A stretch of 64,000 nucleotides of DNA from Pararobbsia silviterrae (GTDB lineage: Bacteria; Pseudomonadota; Gammaproteobacteria; Burkholderiales; Burkholderiaceae): NCBI RefSeq assembly GCF_003628125.1, contig NZ_RBZU01000013.1, positions 62,001 through 126,000 of the forward strand. The letters run 5' to 3'. The position numbers were made by a program, and so were the translations under genes. Shown in pieces: positions 9,624 through 16,761 of the stretch (positions within the stretch are counted from its first letter, which is position 1; each line of letters opens with the position of its first letter). The notes beneath the pieces were generated by a model. It made no database searches. It saw only the letters and a program-made list of their open reading frames with translations, and was not told where the DNA came from.

Positions 9624-10042
9624 TGCATATACCGCTCGTTGCCCACCACGCCGATATTCGTCGCGCCCGCGCGTTGCGCGGACGCGAGAATCTGCGCAAC
9701 GAAGCGGTATGGCGCAAGGTTATCGGGGAACAGATGCAATTCGGGCTGCGTCGCTTGCGCGGCGACCTGCGCCATATGCGCGTCGAGATCGGATTGCGAT
9801 GCGATCGCGGTACCGTCCCACGTGATCTCGCCGCTCGGCCCCACATTGATCTGCACGACCGGCGGCGGCGCGCTAGGCGGCGGATTGCCCACCGGAAGGT
9901 CCATCTTGACCGAGTGCATCTGGATCGGAATCGTGATGATCAGCATGATCAGCAGCACGAGCATCACGTCGATCAGCGGCGTCGTATTGATGTCGACGAG
10001 TACATCCGGCTCCGAGTCGCCGGACGATACGTTCATCCCCAT
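9620..10042 (-). CDS. exbD: ExbD family biopolymer transport protein (second copy)
   Basis: A 140-residue ExbD/TolR protein with a short cytoplasmic N terminus, one membrane helix (about residues 22-42) carrying the essential motif VDINTTPLIDVMLVLLIM with the conserved proton-path Asp, and a periplasmic C-terminal domain. Together with ExbB it harvests the proton gradient to energise TonB. It starts at an ATG preceded by ACGGAG, 12 bp after the first exbD, and its stop overlaps the M14 gene. A Pro-rich stretch (GNPPPSAPPP) follows the membrane helix and is absent from the first copy. Confidence 0.93.
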   Translation of the reverse strand: MGMNVSSGDSEPDVLVDINTTPLIDVMLVLLIMLIITIPIQMHSVKMDLPVGNPPPSAPPPVVQINVGPSGEITWDGTAIASQSDLDAHMAQVAAQATQPELHLFPDNLAPYRFVAQILASAQRAGATNIGVVGNERYMQ

Positions 10043-10054
10043 ATCGGGCTCCGT

Positions 10055-10477
10055 TCAGCCGCCGCGCGCGGGCGGCTGCGTAATGAATGAGATTTTCGAA
10101 ATGCCCGCGCGTTCGCAGGTCGTGATCACGCGTCCGATCGACTCGTAGTGCGTCTCCTGATCGCCGCGGATATGCACTTCGGGTTGCGGCGTGGCCACCG
10201 AAACCGTCTTGAGTTTCGCGAGCAGCGTCGCCGCGTCGATCTGCTTCTCGTTCCAGAACACCTTGCCCTCGCGATCGACGGCGAGTTCGACCGCATCGGG
10301 ACGCGTCTGCAAAGGATTGACGGCTTCCTTGGGCAATTGAACCGGCACCGTATGCGTGACGACCGGAATGGTGATCAGGAAAATGATCAGCAACACGAGC
10401 ATGACGTCGACGAGCGGCGTCGTATTGATCGAGGCGATGACCTCGTCATCGTCTTCCTGCGCGACATTCATCGCCAT
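10055..10477 (-). CDS. exbD: ExbD family biopolymer transport protein (first copy)
   Basis: A 140-residue single-pass inner membrane protein with VIASINTTPLVDVMLVLLII near residues 13-32 containing the conserved Asp of the ExbD/TolR helix, then a periplasmic domain ending KISFITQPPARGG. It is the ion-conducting partner of ExbB in the TonB complex. The gene follows exbB by 27 bp and precedes the second exbD by 12 bp, giving a tonB-exbB-exbD1-exbD2 order, which is familiar in Burkholderia and Xanthomonas. An SD-like AGGAG lies upstream of the start. Confidence 0.93.
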   Translation of the reverse strand: MAMNVAQEDDDEVIASINTTPLVDVMLVLLIIFLITIPVVTHTVPVQLPKEAVNPLQTRPDAVELAVDREGKVFWNEKQIDAATLLAKLKTVSVATPQPEVHIRGDQETHYESIGRVITTCERAGISKISFITQPPARGG

Positions 10478-10504
10478 GGCATGCGTCTCCTGGCCCTGGC
10501 GCGC

Positions 10505-11317
10505 TTAGTTCGCGCGAGCCGTGGCCGCCACGACGCGAACCGGGCGCCGCGCGCCCGCGAGCAGCACCGTATGCAGTTGCGCGCCGAATGCGCGCACGCG
10601 TTCCATGACCGACTTGTTCCGGCGCACGAGGAAGTTGTAGCCGAGCACGGCCGGCACGGCGACCGCGAGACCGATGGCCGTCATGATCAGCGCTTCGCCG
10701 ACGGGACCGGCGACCTTGTCGATCGATGCCTGACCGGCGATGCCGATCGCGGTCAACGCGTGGTAGATGCCCCAGACCGTGCCGAACAGGCCCACGAACG
10801 GCGCCGTCGAACCCACTGTCGCGAGAAACGCGAGGCCGTCCTGAAGCCGGTTCGATACGCTCGTGATCGCGCGATCGATCGAGACTTGAATCCACGTGTT
10901 GCGATCGACTTGTTCGAGCAGCGCTTCTTCATGATGTTCGCCGGCCTCGATGCCGGTCTGCGCGACGAAACGGAACGGCGAGCGCGCGTCGAGCTGCTCG
11001 GCGCCCGTGCTCAGCGACGGTGCGCTCCAGAGCTGTTCGTCGGCCGATTTGGCGCGCCGGTTCGTGCGCGCCTGTTCGAAGAACTTCGTGATCATGATGT
11101 ACCAGCTGCCGATCGACATCAGCGCAAGCAGAAACAGCACGAAACGCGCGACGAAATCGCCGTTGGCCCAGAGCGCGCCCAGGCCATAAGGATTCGCGGC
11201 ATCGGCCGCCGCGCTCGCGTCCTGCGCGACCGCGGACGGTGAAAGCGTCATCGATGCGATAACAGATGCCGCGACGAAAACGTTCGTCGCGAACGAGGCA
11301 AGAGAGAGCTTCTTCAT
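10505..11317 (-). CDS. exbB: ExbB family MotA/TolQ/ExbB proton channel protein
   Basis: About 270 residues starting MKKLSLASFATNV, chosen because GGAG precedes this ATG by five bases; an upstream start would add 25 unlikely residues. It has an N-terminal signal-like hydrophobic segment ending SAVAQ, as in the longer ExbB subtype, a first membrane helix around ARFVLFLLALMSIGSWYIMI, and the MotA/TolQ/ExbB core with STAPFVGLFGTVWGIYHA and AIGLAVAVPAVLGYNFLVRR. It forms the pentameric channel that powers TonB. It sits between tonB and exbD1 in one operon. Confidence 0.94.
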   Translation of the reverse strand: MKKLSLASFATNVFVAASVIASMTLSPSAVAQDASAAADAANPYGLGALWANGDFVARFVLFLLALMSIGSWYIMITKFFEQARTNRRAKSADEQLWSAPSLSTGAEQLDARSPFRFVAQTGIEAGEHHEEALLEQVDRNTWIQVSIDRAITSVSNRLQDGLAFLATVGSTAPFVGLFGTVWGIYHALTAIGIAGQASIDKVAGPVGEALIMTAIGLAVAVPAVLGYNFLVRRNKSVMERVRAFGAQLHTVLLAGARRPVRVVAATARAN

Positions 11318-11392
11318 GGGGACTCCGAGTGCTTCATAAAGAGAGTGAGTCGCGATTGCGCGGGGGTTCGACGTCCCCTCGCCTCGATTCAC

Positions 11393-12097
11393 TTAGTTCA
11401 GATTGAACGAGAAAGGCACCTGCACGCGCACGGCCTGCCCTTGCGAAATACAGTTGAATTTCTTGACGACGTTGAACGCCGCGCGATCGAGAACCGGGTC
11501 GGCCGACTGCTCGACTTTTTCGTCGGTCACATGACCTTGTTCATCGACGACGAATGAAATGAGCACGTCGCCCGTGATGCCGTTGTCCTGCGCTTCAGCC
11601 GGATACTTGAGTCCGGCCCGCACTTGCGCCGCGTTCGGACAAACGACGCCGATCTCGTGACTCACGGGTTTGGCCGGGGCCGGCGGCGCGGGCGGCGCCT
11701 CGACGACGGGCGCCGGCGTCACGGGCGTCGTAACCGGATCGGCTTGATGCGCGATCGGCGCCACCGGCGGCGGCGTCGCGACGTGCACCTCGGGCGGCGG
11801 CACGAAGGGCCGCGGAGGCGGCTTGATCTTGGGCGGGGGTTCCTTGACGATCGGCACCGGCGGCGGAGGCGGCGGCTTGATCGGCTCGATGATCTTGGCT
11901 TCGATGGGTTTCTGAATGACCTGGACCACCTTGTTCGCGAGGCCATTCTTGAGTGCCCAGATAAAGAGCACGTGGAGCGCGAGCACGAGCGCGAAGCCGG
12001 CGTATTTACGCCATGACGCCGCTCCACCATTGCCCGCGGCCCATGTTCCCACAGGCCTCACGGACCGCTGCCCTTCGTGGACAAGCTCTACGGACAT
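11393..12097 (-). CDS. tonB: Energy transducer TonB
   Basis: About 234 residues: one N-terminal membrane helix (FALVLALHVLFIWALKN, about residues 38-54), a long proline-rich periplasmic spacer (PPPPPPVPIVKEPPPKIKPP and following), and a C-terminal TonB domain with CPNAAQVRAGLKYPAEAQDN and GDVLISFVVDEQGHV ending in VQVPFSFNLN. It transmits proton-motive energy to outer-membrane receptors, three of which are encoded in this window. The ATG at 12097 has GGAG seven bases upstream. It is the first gene of the tonB-exbB-exbD-exbD-M14 operon. No convincing Fur box was found in the 242 bp upstream. Confidence 0.94.
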   Translation of the reverse strand: MSVELVHEGQRSVRPVGTWAAGNGGAASWRKYAGFALVLALHVLFIWALKNGLANKVVQVIQKPIEAKIIEPIKPPPPPPVPIVKEPPPKIKPPPRPFVPPPEVHVATPPPVAPIAHQADPVTTPVTPAPVVEAPPAPPAPAKPVSHEIGVVCPNAAQVRAGLKYPAEAQDNGITGDVLISFVVDEQGHVTDEKVEQSADPVLDRAAFNVVKKFNCISQGQAVRVQVPFSFNLN

Positions 12098-12339
12098 TCG
12101 ACACTCCAATCGTCACAATCTGCCGCACATATCGTCGCGGCGCTTACCCACACGCGGACGCACCTTCGTCCGACATGTGGTCGAGTGACTATTTTCCGGA
12201 AGTGCCTGTACCAACTCCAATAACGATTCGAAAAATCCTTATTCCACGAATGGGACTTTATATATTCCAAACGAGGAAAGCGCTCCCAAGCGCGCTCGCA
12301 AGCTGAGCAATGGCCCGCGTCTCGGTGTTAGAGGCTGCC

Positions 12340-13278
12340 TCACGAAGCGGCTTGCGTCCGCACTTCGATCGCGACGTCCTTGCCCCGCGTACCGACGCCG
12401 ATCGTATATCGCACGTTCTGCCCTCGGACGAGGTCGGCGAATTCTCCGTTCACGAGCGCCGTGTGGTGGAAGAACAGATTTTCGCCGCCCACGGCCGGCG
12501 TGATGAAGCCATAGCCGTCGAGCAGATTGCAGATCGTGCCGAGCTGCCAACCGTCGTCGTCCTGGACAGCGGCTTGCGCGTCGTCGTCGCCCGTCTGTCC
12601 TTCTTCATGCGGAGCGCGGCGGCGCACGAAGAAGTGCTTCATCGCGCTCGCCTCGGATTCGGGCAGGCTGTCCATGTTCTCGACGATCGCGCTCATGTCG
12701 AGCGGATACGTCGCTTCGTTCATGAGGATCTGCGATGCGCGGCTGCCCGCCTCCTCGCCGCTTTCCGTCTTGTACGTGAAGCTCCAGCCCAGCACGGCGA
12801 CGCGCACGCCCATGCGATGGAGCTTCTTGACGAGCGGCAGATAATCGCTGTCGCCGCAGACGAGCACGACGACGTCGAGTTCCTTCAATTGCGCCAGCTC
12901 GAAGCATTCGAGCGCGAGCCAGACATCGATGCCTTTCTCGCCGTAGCCGTCCGAATCGAAACGCGGCTGCATCGGCAGATAGTGCGTCGTGACGCCTTCC
13001 TTGATGAGCACGTCTTCCCAGATGCGCTCCTTGTACAGCCCGCCCTCGCGTTCCGCGACCTGCTGCGTCGAAAAGCGCCCTCGGAAATAATGCGCCTCGA
13101 CAACGGACACGAATTTCGGATCCCATGCCTCCTCGCGCGCGACCCGTGCCTTGATGAATTGATGAAGGCCGCTGATGCTGATGCGCGACTGTCGTTCGTG
13201 CCGATACATGTAGTACGACGACACGATGGAGAAATAGGATCCGTCGTAAAAGACACCGATCTTCGTGAGTTTCTTCAT
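12340..13278 (-). CDS. NYN-domain putative RNase with C-terminal cold-shock-like domain
   Basis: A 312-residue protein in two parts. Residues 1-200 form a NYN (LabA/DUF88, PIN-like) nuclease domain, with acidic candidates D12 in GVFYDGSYF, D118 in KGIDVW, and D143 and D145 in CGDSDYLPLV. After an acidic linker (about 205-243), residues 244-306 form a cold-shock-type OB fold, with GYGFI (255-259, RNP1-like) and NLFFHHTAL (267-275, RNP2-like). It should bind and cut single-stranded RNA in the cytoplasm. The gene starts 7 bp after the DUF190 stop without a good Shine-Dalgarno sequence, suggesting translational coupling to the fluoride-riboswitch operon. Family function is inferred; the target is unknown. 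Confidence 0.88.
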   Translation of the reverse strand: MKKLTKIGVFYDGSYFSIVSSYYMYRHERQSRISISGLHQFIKARVAREEAWDPKFVSVVEAHYFRGRFSTQQVAEREGGLYKERIWEDVLIKEGVTTHYLPMQPRFDSDGYGEKGIDVWLALECFELAQLKELDVVVLVCGDSDYLPLVKKLHRMGVRVAVLGWSFTYKTESGEEAGSRASQILMNEATYPLDMSAIVENMDSLPESEASAMKHFFVRRRAPHEEGQTGDDDAQAAVQDDDGWQLGTICNLLDGYGFITPAVGGENLFFHHTALVNGEFADLVRGQNVRYTIGVGTRGKDVAIEVRTQAAS

Positions 13279-13285
13279 TTAGGAT

Positions 13286-13639
13286 TCAGCGAGAAGCGGC
13301 CGCGTTCGCGGACTCGCACGGCAGGAACACCGCATGGACGTGACGGTGTTCGTGGCCGTGATGCAGCCAGAATGCACGCAGCTTGCTTTCGACATCGATG
13401 AATTCAAGGCAGTGCGGAAACCGGTGATGCACGTGTTCGACATGTCGATGATGAATGCGATCGCCGTTCAGGTAGCCCGCGTGGACCTGATGCAGCAAAG
13501 CTTGCTCGATACCCGCGTGTTTGGCTTGCCGCAATAGATGCCGCGCGAGATTCGGCCGTTTGAAGCGATGCCAGAAGCGGGTCGGCGACGCCGTCGCCGA
13601 GTGATGAAAATAAAGACGCAGCGCGATCAGTTGGCTCAT
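13286..13639 (-). CDS. DUF190 (PII-like) protein, histidine-rich
   Basis: A 117-residue protein matching the DUF190 pattern: a short N-terminal strand, ARHLLRQAKHAGIEQALLHQ corresponding to the family helix and AxxxGIxGAT segment, and LEFIDVESKLRAF matching the IEIVDxxEKI segment before the last strand. DUF190 proteins adopt a PII-like fold and are known beside fluoride channels (crcB) and CLC-F antiporters. This one is unusually rich in His (HHRHVEHVHHRFPH and HHGHEHRHVH), suggesting metal binding, which is inference. It lies 22 bp after the CLC gene and 7 bp before the NYN gene, so it should be riboswitch-controlled. Confidence 0.75.
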   Translation of the reverse strand: MSQLIALRLYFHHSATASPTRFWHRFKRPNLARHLLRQAKHAGIEQALLHQVHAGYLNGDRIHHRHVEHVHHRFPHCLEFIDVESKLRAFWLHHGHEHRHVHAVFLPCESANAAASR

Positions 13640-13661
13640 GGTCGAGGACGAAAGAGACGCA

Positions 13662-14969
13662 TCAGGAATCGGCGGCCGTCGTCGAGGCGCTGCGCACGCG
13701 GCGAAGCGCGGGAATATCGGCCAATCGCGCGCCGAGCGGAAACAGCCTGTGCTTCGGATGCCCGACGCGTTGCGCGCGATAAATTCCCGTGTGGCCCGAG
13801 AACAGATAGCTGATCACGCACGCGAGCCCCGCATAGACGCCGATATGCGGCCCGAACAATTCGATGGCCATCATCGTCGAGGCGAGCGGCGTATTGGCCG
13901 CACCCGCGAAGACGGCCACGAAACCGAGGCCGGCGAGCACGGGCGCGGGCAACGCGAGCACATGCGAGAGCGCATTGCCGAGGGTCGCGCCGATATAGAA
14001 CAAGGGCGTGACTTCACCGCCCTTGAAACCCGACGCCAGCGTCATCACGGTAAAGACAAACTTGCCCGCGAAATCGTAGACGGGCAGATCGCCGCGAAAC
14101 GCAGCTTCGATCGTCGGAATGCCCAGCCCCAGATATTGCGGCACATGGAAGACCATGCCGAACGTCGCGACGACCGCGCCGCCGATCAACGGACGCGCGG
14201 GCGCATACCGGATCTTGCGCTTGATGAACGCGGACAGCGCGTGCGTCGAATCGGCGAACAGCATGCCGACGACGCCGAACGCGATCCCCGCGACGATCAC
14301 CGACACCGCGCCCGTCGCCGAGAGCGCCGGCACGAACGGCACCACGTACACCGTATGATGAATGCCCCAGAGCCGGCACACCGCGTCGGCGACAATCGAC
14401 GAGGCGAAACACGCGAGCAAGGCGTCATAGCGCAAACGGCCGATCGCGAGCACTTCGAGCCCGAAGATCGCCCCCGCGAGCGGCGTGCCGAAGACCGAGG
14501 AAAAACCGGCCGCGATGCCGCCCATCAGCAAAATGCGACGGTCGTCGCGATCGAGTCCGAATACGTGCGTCACGCGATCCGCGAGCGCGCCGCCCATTTG
14601 AACCGCCGTGCCTTCGCGCCCCGCCGATCCGCCGAATAAATGCGTGATCACCGTGGCGATCAGCACGAGCGGCGCCATGCGCTTAGGCACGATTTTCTTG
14701 GGATCGTGGATTTCGTCGATCAGCAGATTGTTGCCGCCTTCGACGCTTTGACCGACACGGTAATAGATCCAGCCCGTCGCAAAGCCGGCGAACGGTAAAA
14801 GCCACACCAGTCCCATATGCGCGGACCGCGTATCGGTCGCGAGATCGAGCGCATAAAGAAAGAGCGCCGAGGCCGATCCGGACAGCGTGCCCACCAGGGT
14901 CGAAAAAAACAGCCAGCGGCCCAGATGCGGCAACATCGCGATCTGTTCGAGAGAAGTCAGACGTTTCAT
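13662..14969 (-). CDS. CLC-family antiporter, CLC-F (fluoride/proton) type
   Basis: A 435-residue multi-span membrane protein of the CLC superfamily. It has GREGT at 117-121 (gating Glu119) and GGEVTPLF at 317-324 in place of the chloride-type GxFxP motif, plus SGHTGIY with Tyr397. From memory of the Enterococcus CLC-F family, Glu118, Glu318-Val319-Thr320 and Tyr396 are diagnostic, and all correspond here within one residue. The chloride-type GSGIP is replaced by GGNNLL. It should expel fluoride in exchange for protons. The gene is preceded on the same strand by a fluoride riboswitch (about 15050-15108), which independently supports the substrate. The start ATG has a weak Shine-Dalgarno sequence. 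Confidence 0.93.
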   Translation of the reverse strand: MKRLTSLEQIAMLPHLGRWLFFSTLVGTLSGSASALFLYALDLATDTRSAHMGLVWLLPFAGFATGWIYYRVGQSVEGGNNLLIDEIHDPKKIVPKRMAPLVLIATVITHLFGGSAGREGTAVQMGGALADRVTHVFGLDRDDRRILLMGGIAAGFSSVFGTPLAGAIFGLEVLAIGRLRYDALLACFASSIVADAVCRLWGIHHTVYVVPFVPALSATGAVSVIVAGIAFGVVGMLFADSTHALSAFIKRKIRYAPARPLIGGAVVATFGMVFHVPQYLGLGIPTIEAAFRGDLPVYDFAGKFVFTVMTLASGFKGGEVTPLFYIGATLGNALSHVLALPAPVLAGLGFVAVFAGAANTPLASTMMAIELFGPHIGVYAGLACVISYLFSGHTGIYRAQRVGHPKHRLFPLGARLADIPALRRVRSASTTAADS

Positions 14970-15024
14970 CGGTTTTCAGATTTGACAGAACATCAAACCC
15001 GGGCGGCAAGTGCCGTATGGACGG

Positions 15025-15056
15025 CCTACGACCTCCTGCACCCAGGAACTCGTAGG
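15025..15056 (-). promoter_or_regulatory. Hairpin overlapping the 3' end of the fluoride aptamer (candidate expression platform)
   Basis: CCTACGA and TCGTAGG can pair around an inner CCTG/CAGG stem. The left arm reuses the CCTAC that closes the fluoride aptamer, so the two structures are mutually exclusive. No T-run follows, so it may act through Rho or by affecting access to the downstream leader rather than as a classic intrinsic terminator. The switching mode is inference. Confidence 0.5.
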
Positions 15057-15108
15057 CATCATCAGCCGGGCTGGCCGGCGGTTGTTTGGAGGAATGCCAT
15101 CTCCAGTG
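15050..15108 (-). ncRNA. Fluoride riboswitch (crcB motif)
   Basis: On the minus strand the segment contains, in order, GGAGATGGCATTCCTCC, an A-rich joint and AACCGCC, a short GCCGG/CCGGC stem, and GCTGATGATGCCTACG. This matches the crcB-motif consensus: 5' GGxGATGGCAT hairpin, conserved AACCGCC, and GCTGATGxxGCCTAC. The pseudoknot partner strands GGCAT and ATGCC are present. It lies about 80 bp upstream of a CLC-F antiporter gene on the same strand, the expected position. Fluoride binding should raise expression of the antiporter, DUF190 and probably the NYN gene. Confidence 0.93.
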
Positions 15109-15125
15109 GACGGCATTGTACGCGA

Positions 15126-15646
15126 TTATTCGCCGGCGTCGACCATGCGCGGCACACGCGTCTGAGCGAGCGCGAAATCCTCGGGAATGCCGATATCGAT
15201 CGTCTGGCTCACGACGGGCACCGCATGAATGGTCAGCCGCGGCAGATGCGCCTGCAAAAAATCCTGTTCGAATGAAAAGCGCTCGGGCAGCGTGAAGCGC
15301 TCGAATGCGCGCCTTCGGATCCGATAGACGCCCGCATTGATGCGGCCCGCGCCGGCTTGGCCTTTTCGCGGAACGCCGTAATGCGTCGCGGCAGCGCATG
15401 CTCGAACTCGACCGCCCCATAACGGGCGACATCGCCGAGATGCGCGACCGCCATGGCGATATCCACGTCGCGCGCCGCCGACGCCTGCGTCAGGGCAGCA
15501 AAATCGACGACCTCTTCAATGGCGAGCGCCGACGATGACGACATGGGCCCGGCGGCGCTCGCCGAAAAGCACGCCCCGCCCACACGTCGCGCGTAACCGG
15601 TCAACCTCCGACGACAGGCCACATACACGTCGTCATGCGTGTTCAT
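15126..15646 (-). pseudogene. Frameshifted, truncated heptose-1-phosphate guanylyltransferase (HddC/WcbM-like) remnant
   Basis: Two frames together resemble the C-terminal half of an HddC-type sugar nucleotidyltransferase. The first frame gives VVDFAALTQAS and VARYGAVEFEHALPRRITAF. After a one-base slip near 15361-15366 the second gives GQAGAGRINAGVYRIRR, then ERFSFEQDFLQAHLPRL and TIDIGIPEDFALAQTRVP, ending at a stop at 15126. The N-terminal GxGTRL nucleotide-binding motif and KPM segment are absent, and upstream sequence in all three frames is unrecognisable. It immediately follows the kinase gene at 15649-16653, its normal operon partner. I read it as a decayed gene; a sequencing error could explain the slip but not the missing N terminus. 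Confidence 0.72.
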
Positions 15647-15648
15647 CG

Positions 15649-16653
15649 TCAAAGTCCGTTCGGCTGATACAGCACGATTCGACTGCCGGACGTGTCGAAC
15701 TTGAATTTGACGTGCAACAGATGCTTGAGCCGCTCGCGTATTTTTGCGTGGTGCTCAGGCTTGGCGAACAGCAGCATGAAACCGCCGCCGCCCGCGCCGA
15801 GAATTTTTCCGCCGAGCGCGCCGGCTTGGATCGCCGCCTCGTAGATCTCGTCGATGTGCGGCGTCGACACGCGATCCGACAGGCGGCGCTTGTATTGCCA
15901 GCTTGCATCGAGCAGCCGACCGAATGCCTCGATCGGCGTGTTCGGATTCGCGAGGATCGAAATCGCTTCGTCGACCATGCCGCGCATCTGAAACTGCTCC
16001 TGCTCGCGCTGCTTCACATTGTCGATGGTGGACTTCGCGATCGCATCGGCGATGCGCGAAAAACCCGTGAACAGCAAAAGCAGATGACCATGCAATTCGT
16101 CCAAGCGCCATGGCGGAACGATGACGGGCTCGACATCGAACGAACCATCGCGACGGAAGTCGATGAGATTCATGCCGCCGAACGCCGCGGAGATCTGGTC
16201 CTGCGAACCGACGTTCTCACCGATCAGATTCTGTTCGATATGGATCGCGTCGCTGGCGAGCGTTTTCGGGCTCACCATTTCCCCGCGCAGCGCGTAAAGC
16301 GCATGCGCGAGACCGACGGTGAACGCGGAGCTCGATCCCAAGCCCGAACGCGCGGGCAAATCGCCGTCACGGTGAATATCAAGGCCTTCGGCGATGTTGG
16401 CCCAGTTCAGCACGGCGCGCACGGACGGGTGCTCGATCTCGTCGATGTCGACCACGTTCTCGATCCGCGAATACACGATCCGATGCTTGTGCGTAAAGAA
16501 CGGCGGCAAACGGCGGCAGCTGATGTAGCAGTACTTGTCGATGGTCGTCGCGAGGACCGCGCCGCCATGCTCGCGAAACCAGCGTGGGTAGTCTGTGCCG
16601 CCGCCGAAGAACGAAATGCGAAACGGGCTGCGTGTGATGATCATGCGGTCCAT
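15649..16653 (-). CDS. hddA: D-glycero-D-manno-heptose-7-phosphate kinase-like GHMP kinase
   Basis: A 334-residue cytoplasmic GHMP-family kinase. It opens with ITRSPFRISFFGGGTDYPRWF, the signature start of heptose-7-phosphate kinases (HddA/WcbL), has the ATP loop ARSGLGSSSAFTVGLAHAL near residue 100, and a C-terminal GGKILGAGGGGFMLLFA motif near 280. It phosphorylates C1 of D-glycero-D-manno-heptose 7-phosphate on the way to GDP-heptose for capsule, LPS or S-layer glycans. Its usual partner HddC is only a remnant immediately downstream, so this kinase may feed a pathway encoded elsewhere or be orphaned. The start may be the first ATG or the one three codons later. Confidence 0.88.
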   Translation of the reverse strand: MDRMIITRSPFRISFFGGGTDYPRWFREHGGAVLATTIDKYCYISCRRLPPFFTHKHRIVYSRIENVVDIDEIEHPSVRAVLNWANIAEGLDIHRDGDLPARSGLGSSSAFTVGLAHALYALRGEMVSPKTLASDAIHIEQNLIGENVGSQDQISAAFGGMNLIDFRRDGSFDVEPVIVPPWRLDELHGHLLLLFTGFSRIADAIAKSTIDNVKQREQEQFQMRGMVDEAISILANPNTPIEAFGRLLDASWQYKRRLSDRVSTPHIDEIYEAAIQAGALGGKILGAGGGGFMLLFAKPEHHAKIRERLKHLLHVKFKFDTSGSRIVLYQPNGL

Positions 16654-16761
16654 CCCCGAAGCGCCTGCGTTTCAAGCGGATCGAGGCCATGTACTCGACG
16701 TTCTTGCGCTCGCGTTAGATTCCTTGACATAGATCAAAGACAATCTGGCACGCGGACATTC

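Noticed and set aside
12098-12339. Possible Fur box upstream of tonB
   Set aside because: A/T-rich patches exist (such as near 12220-12270), but I could not align any convincingly with a Fur consensus.
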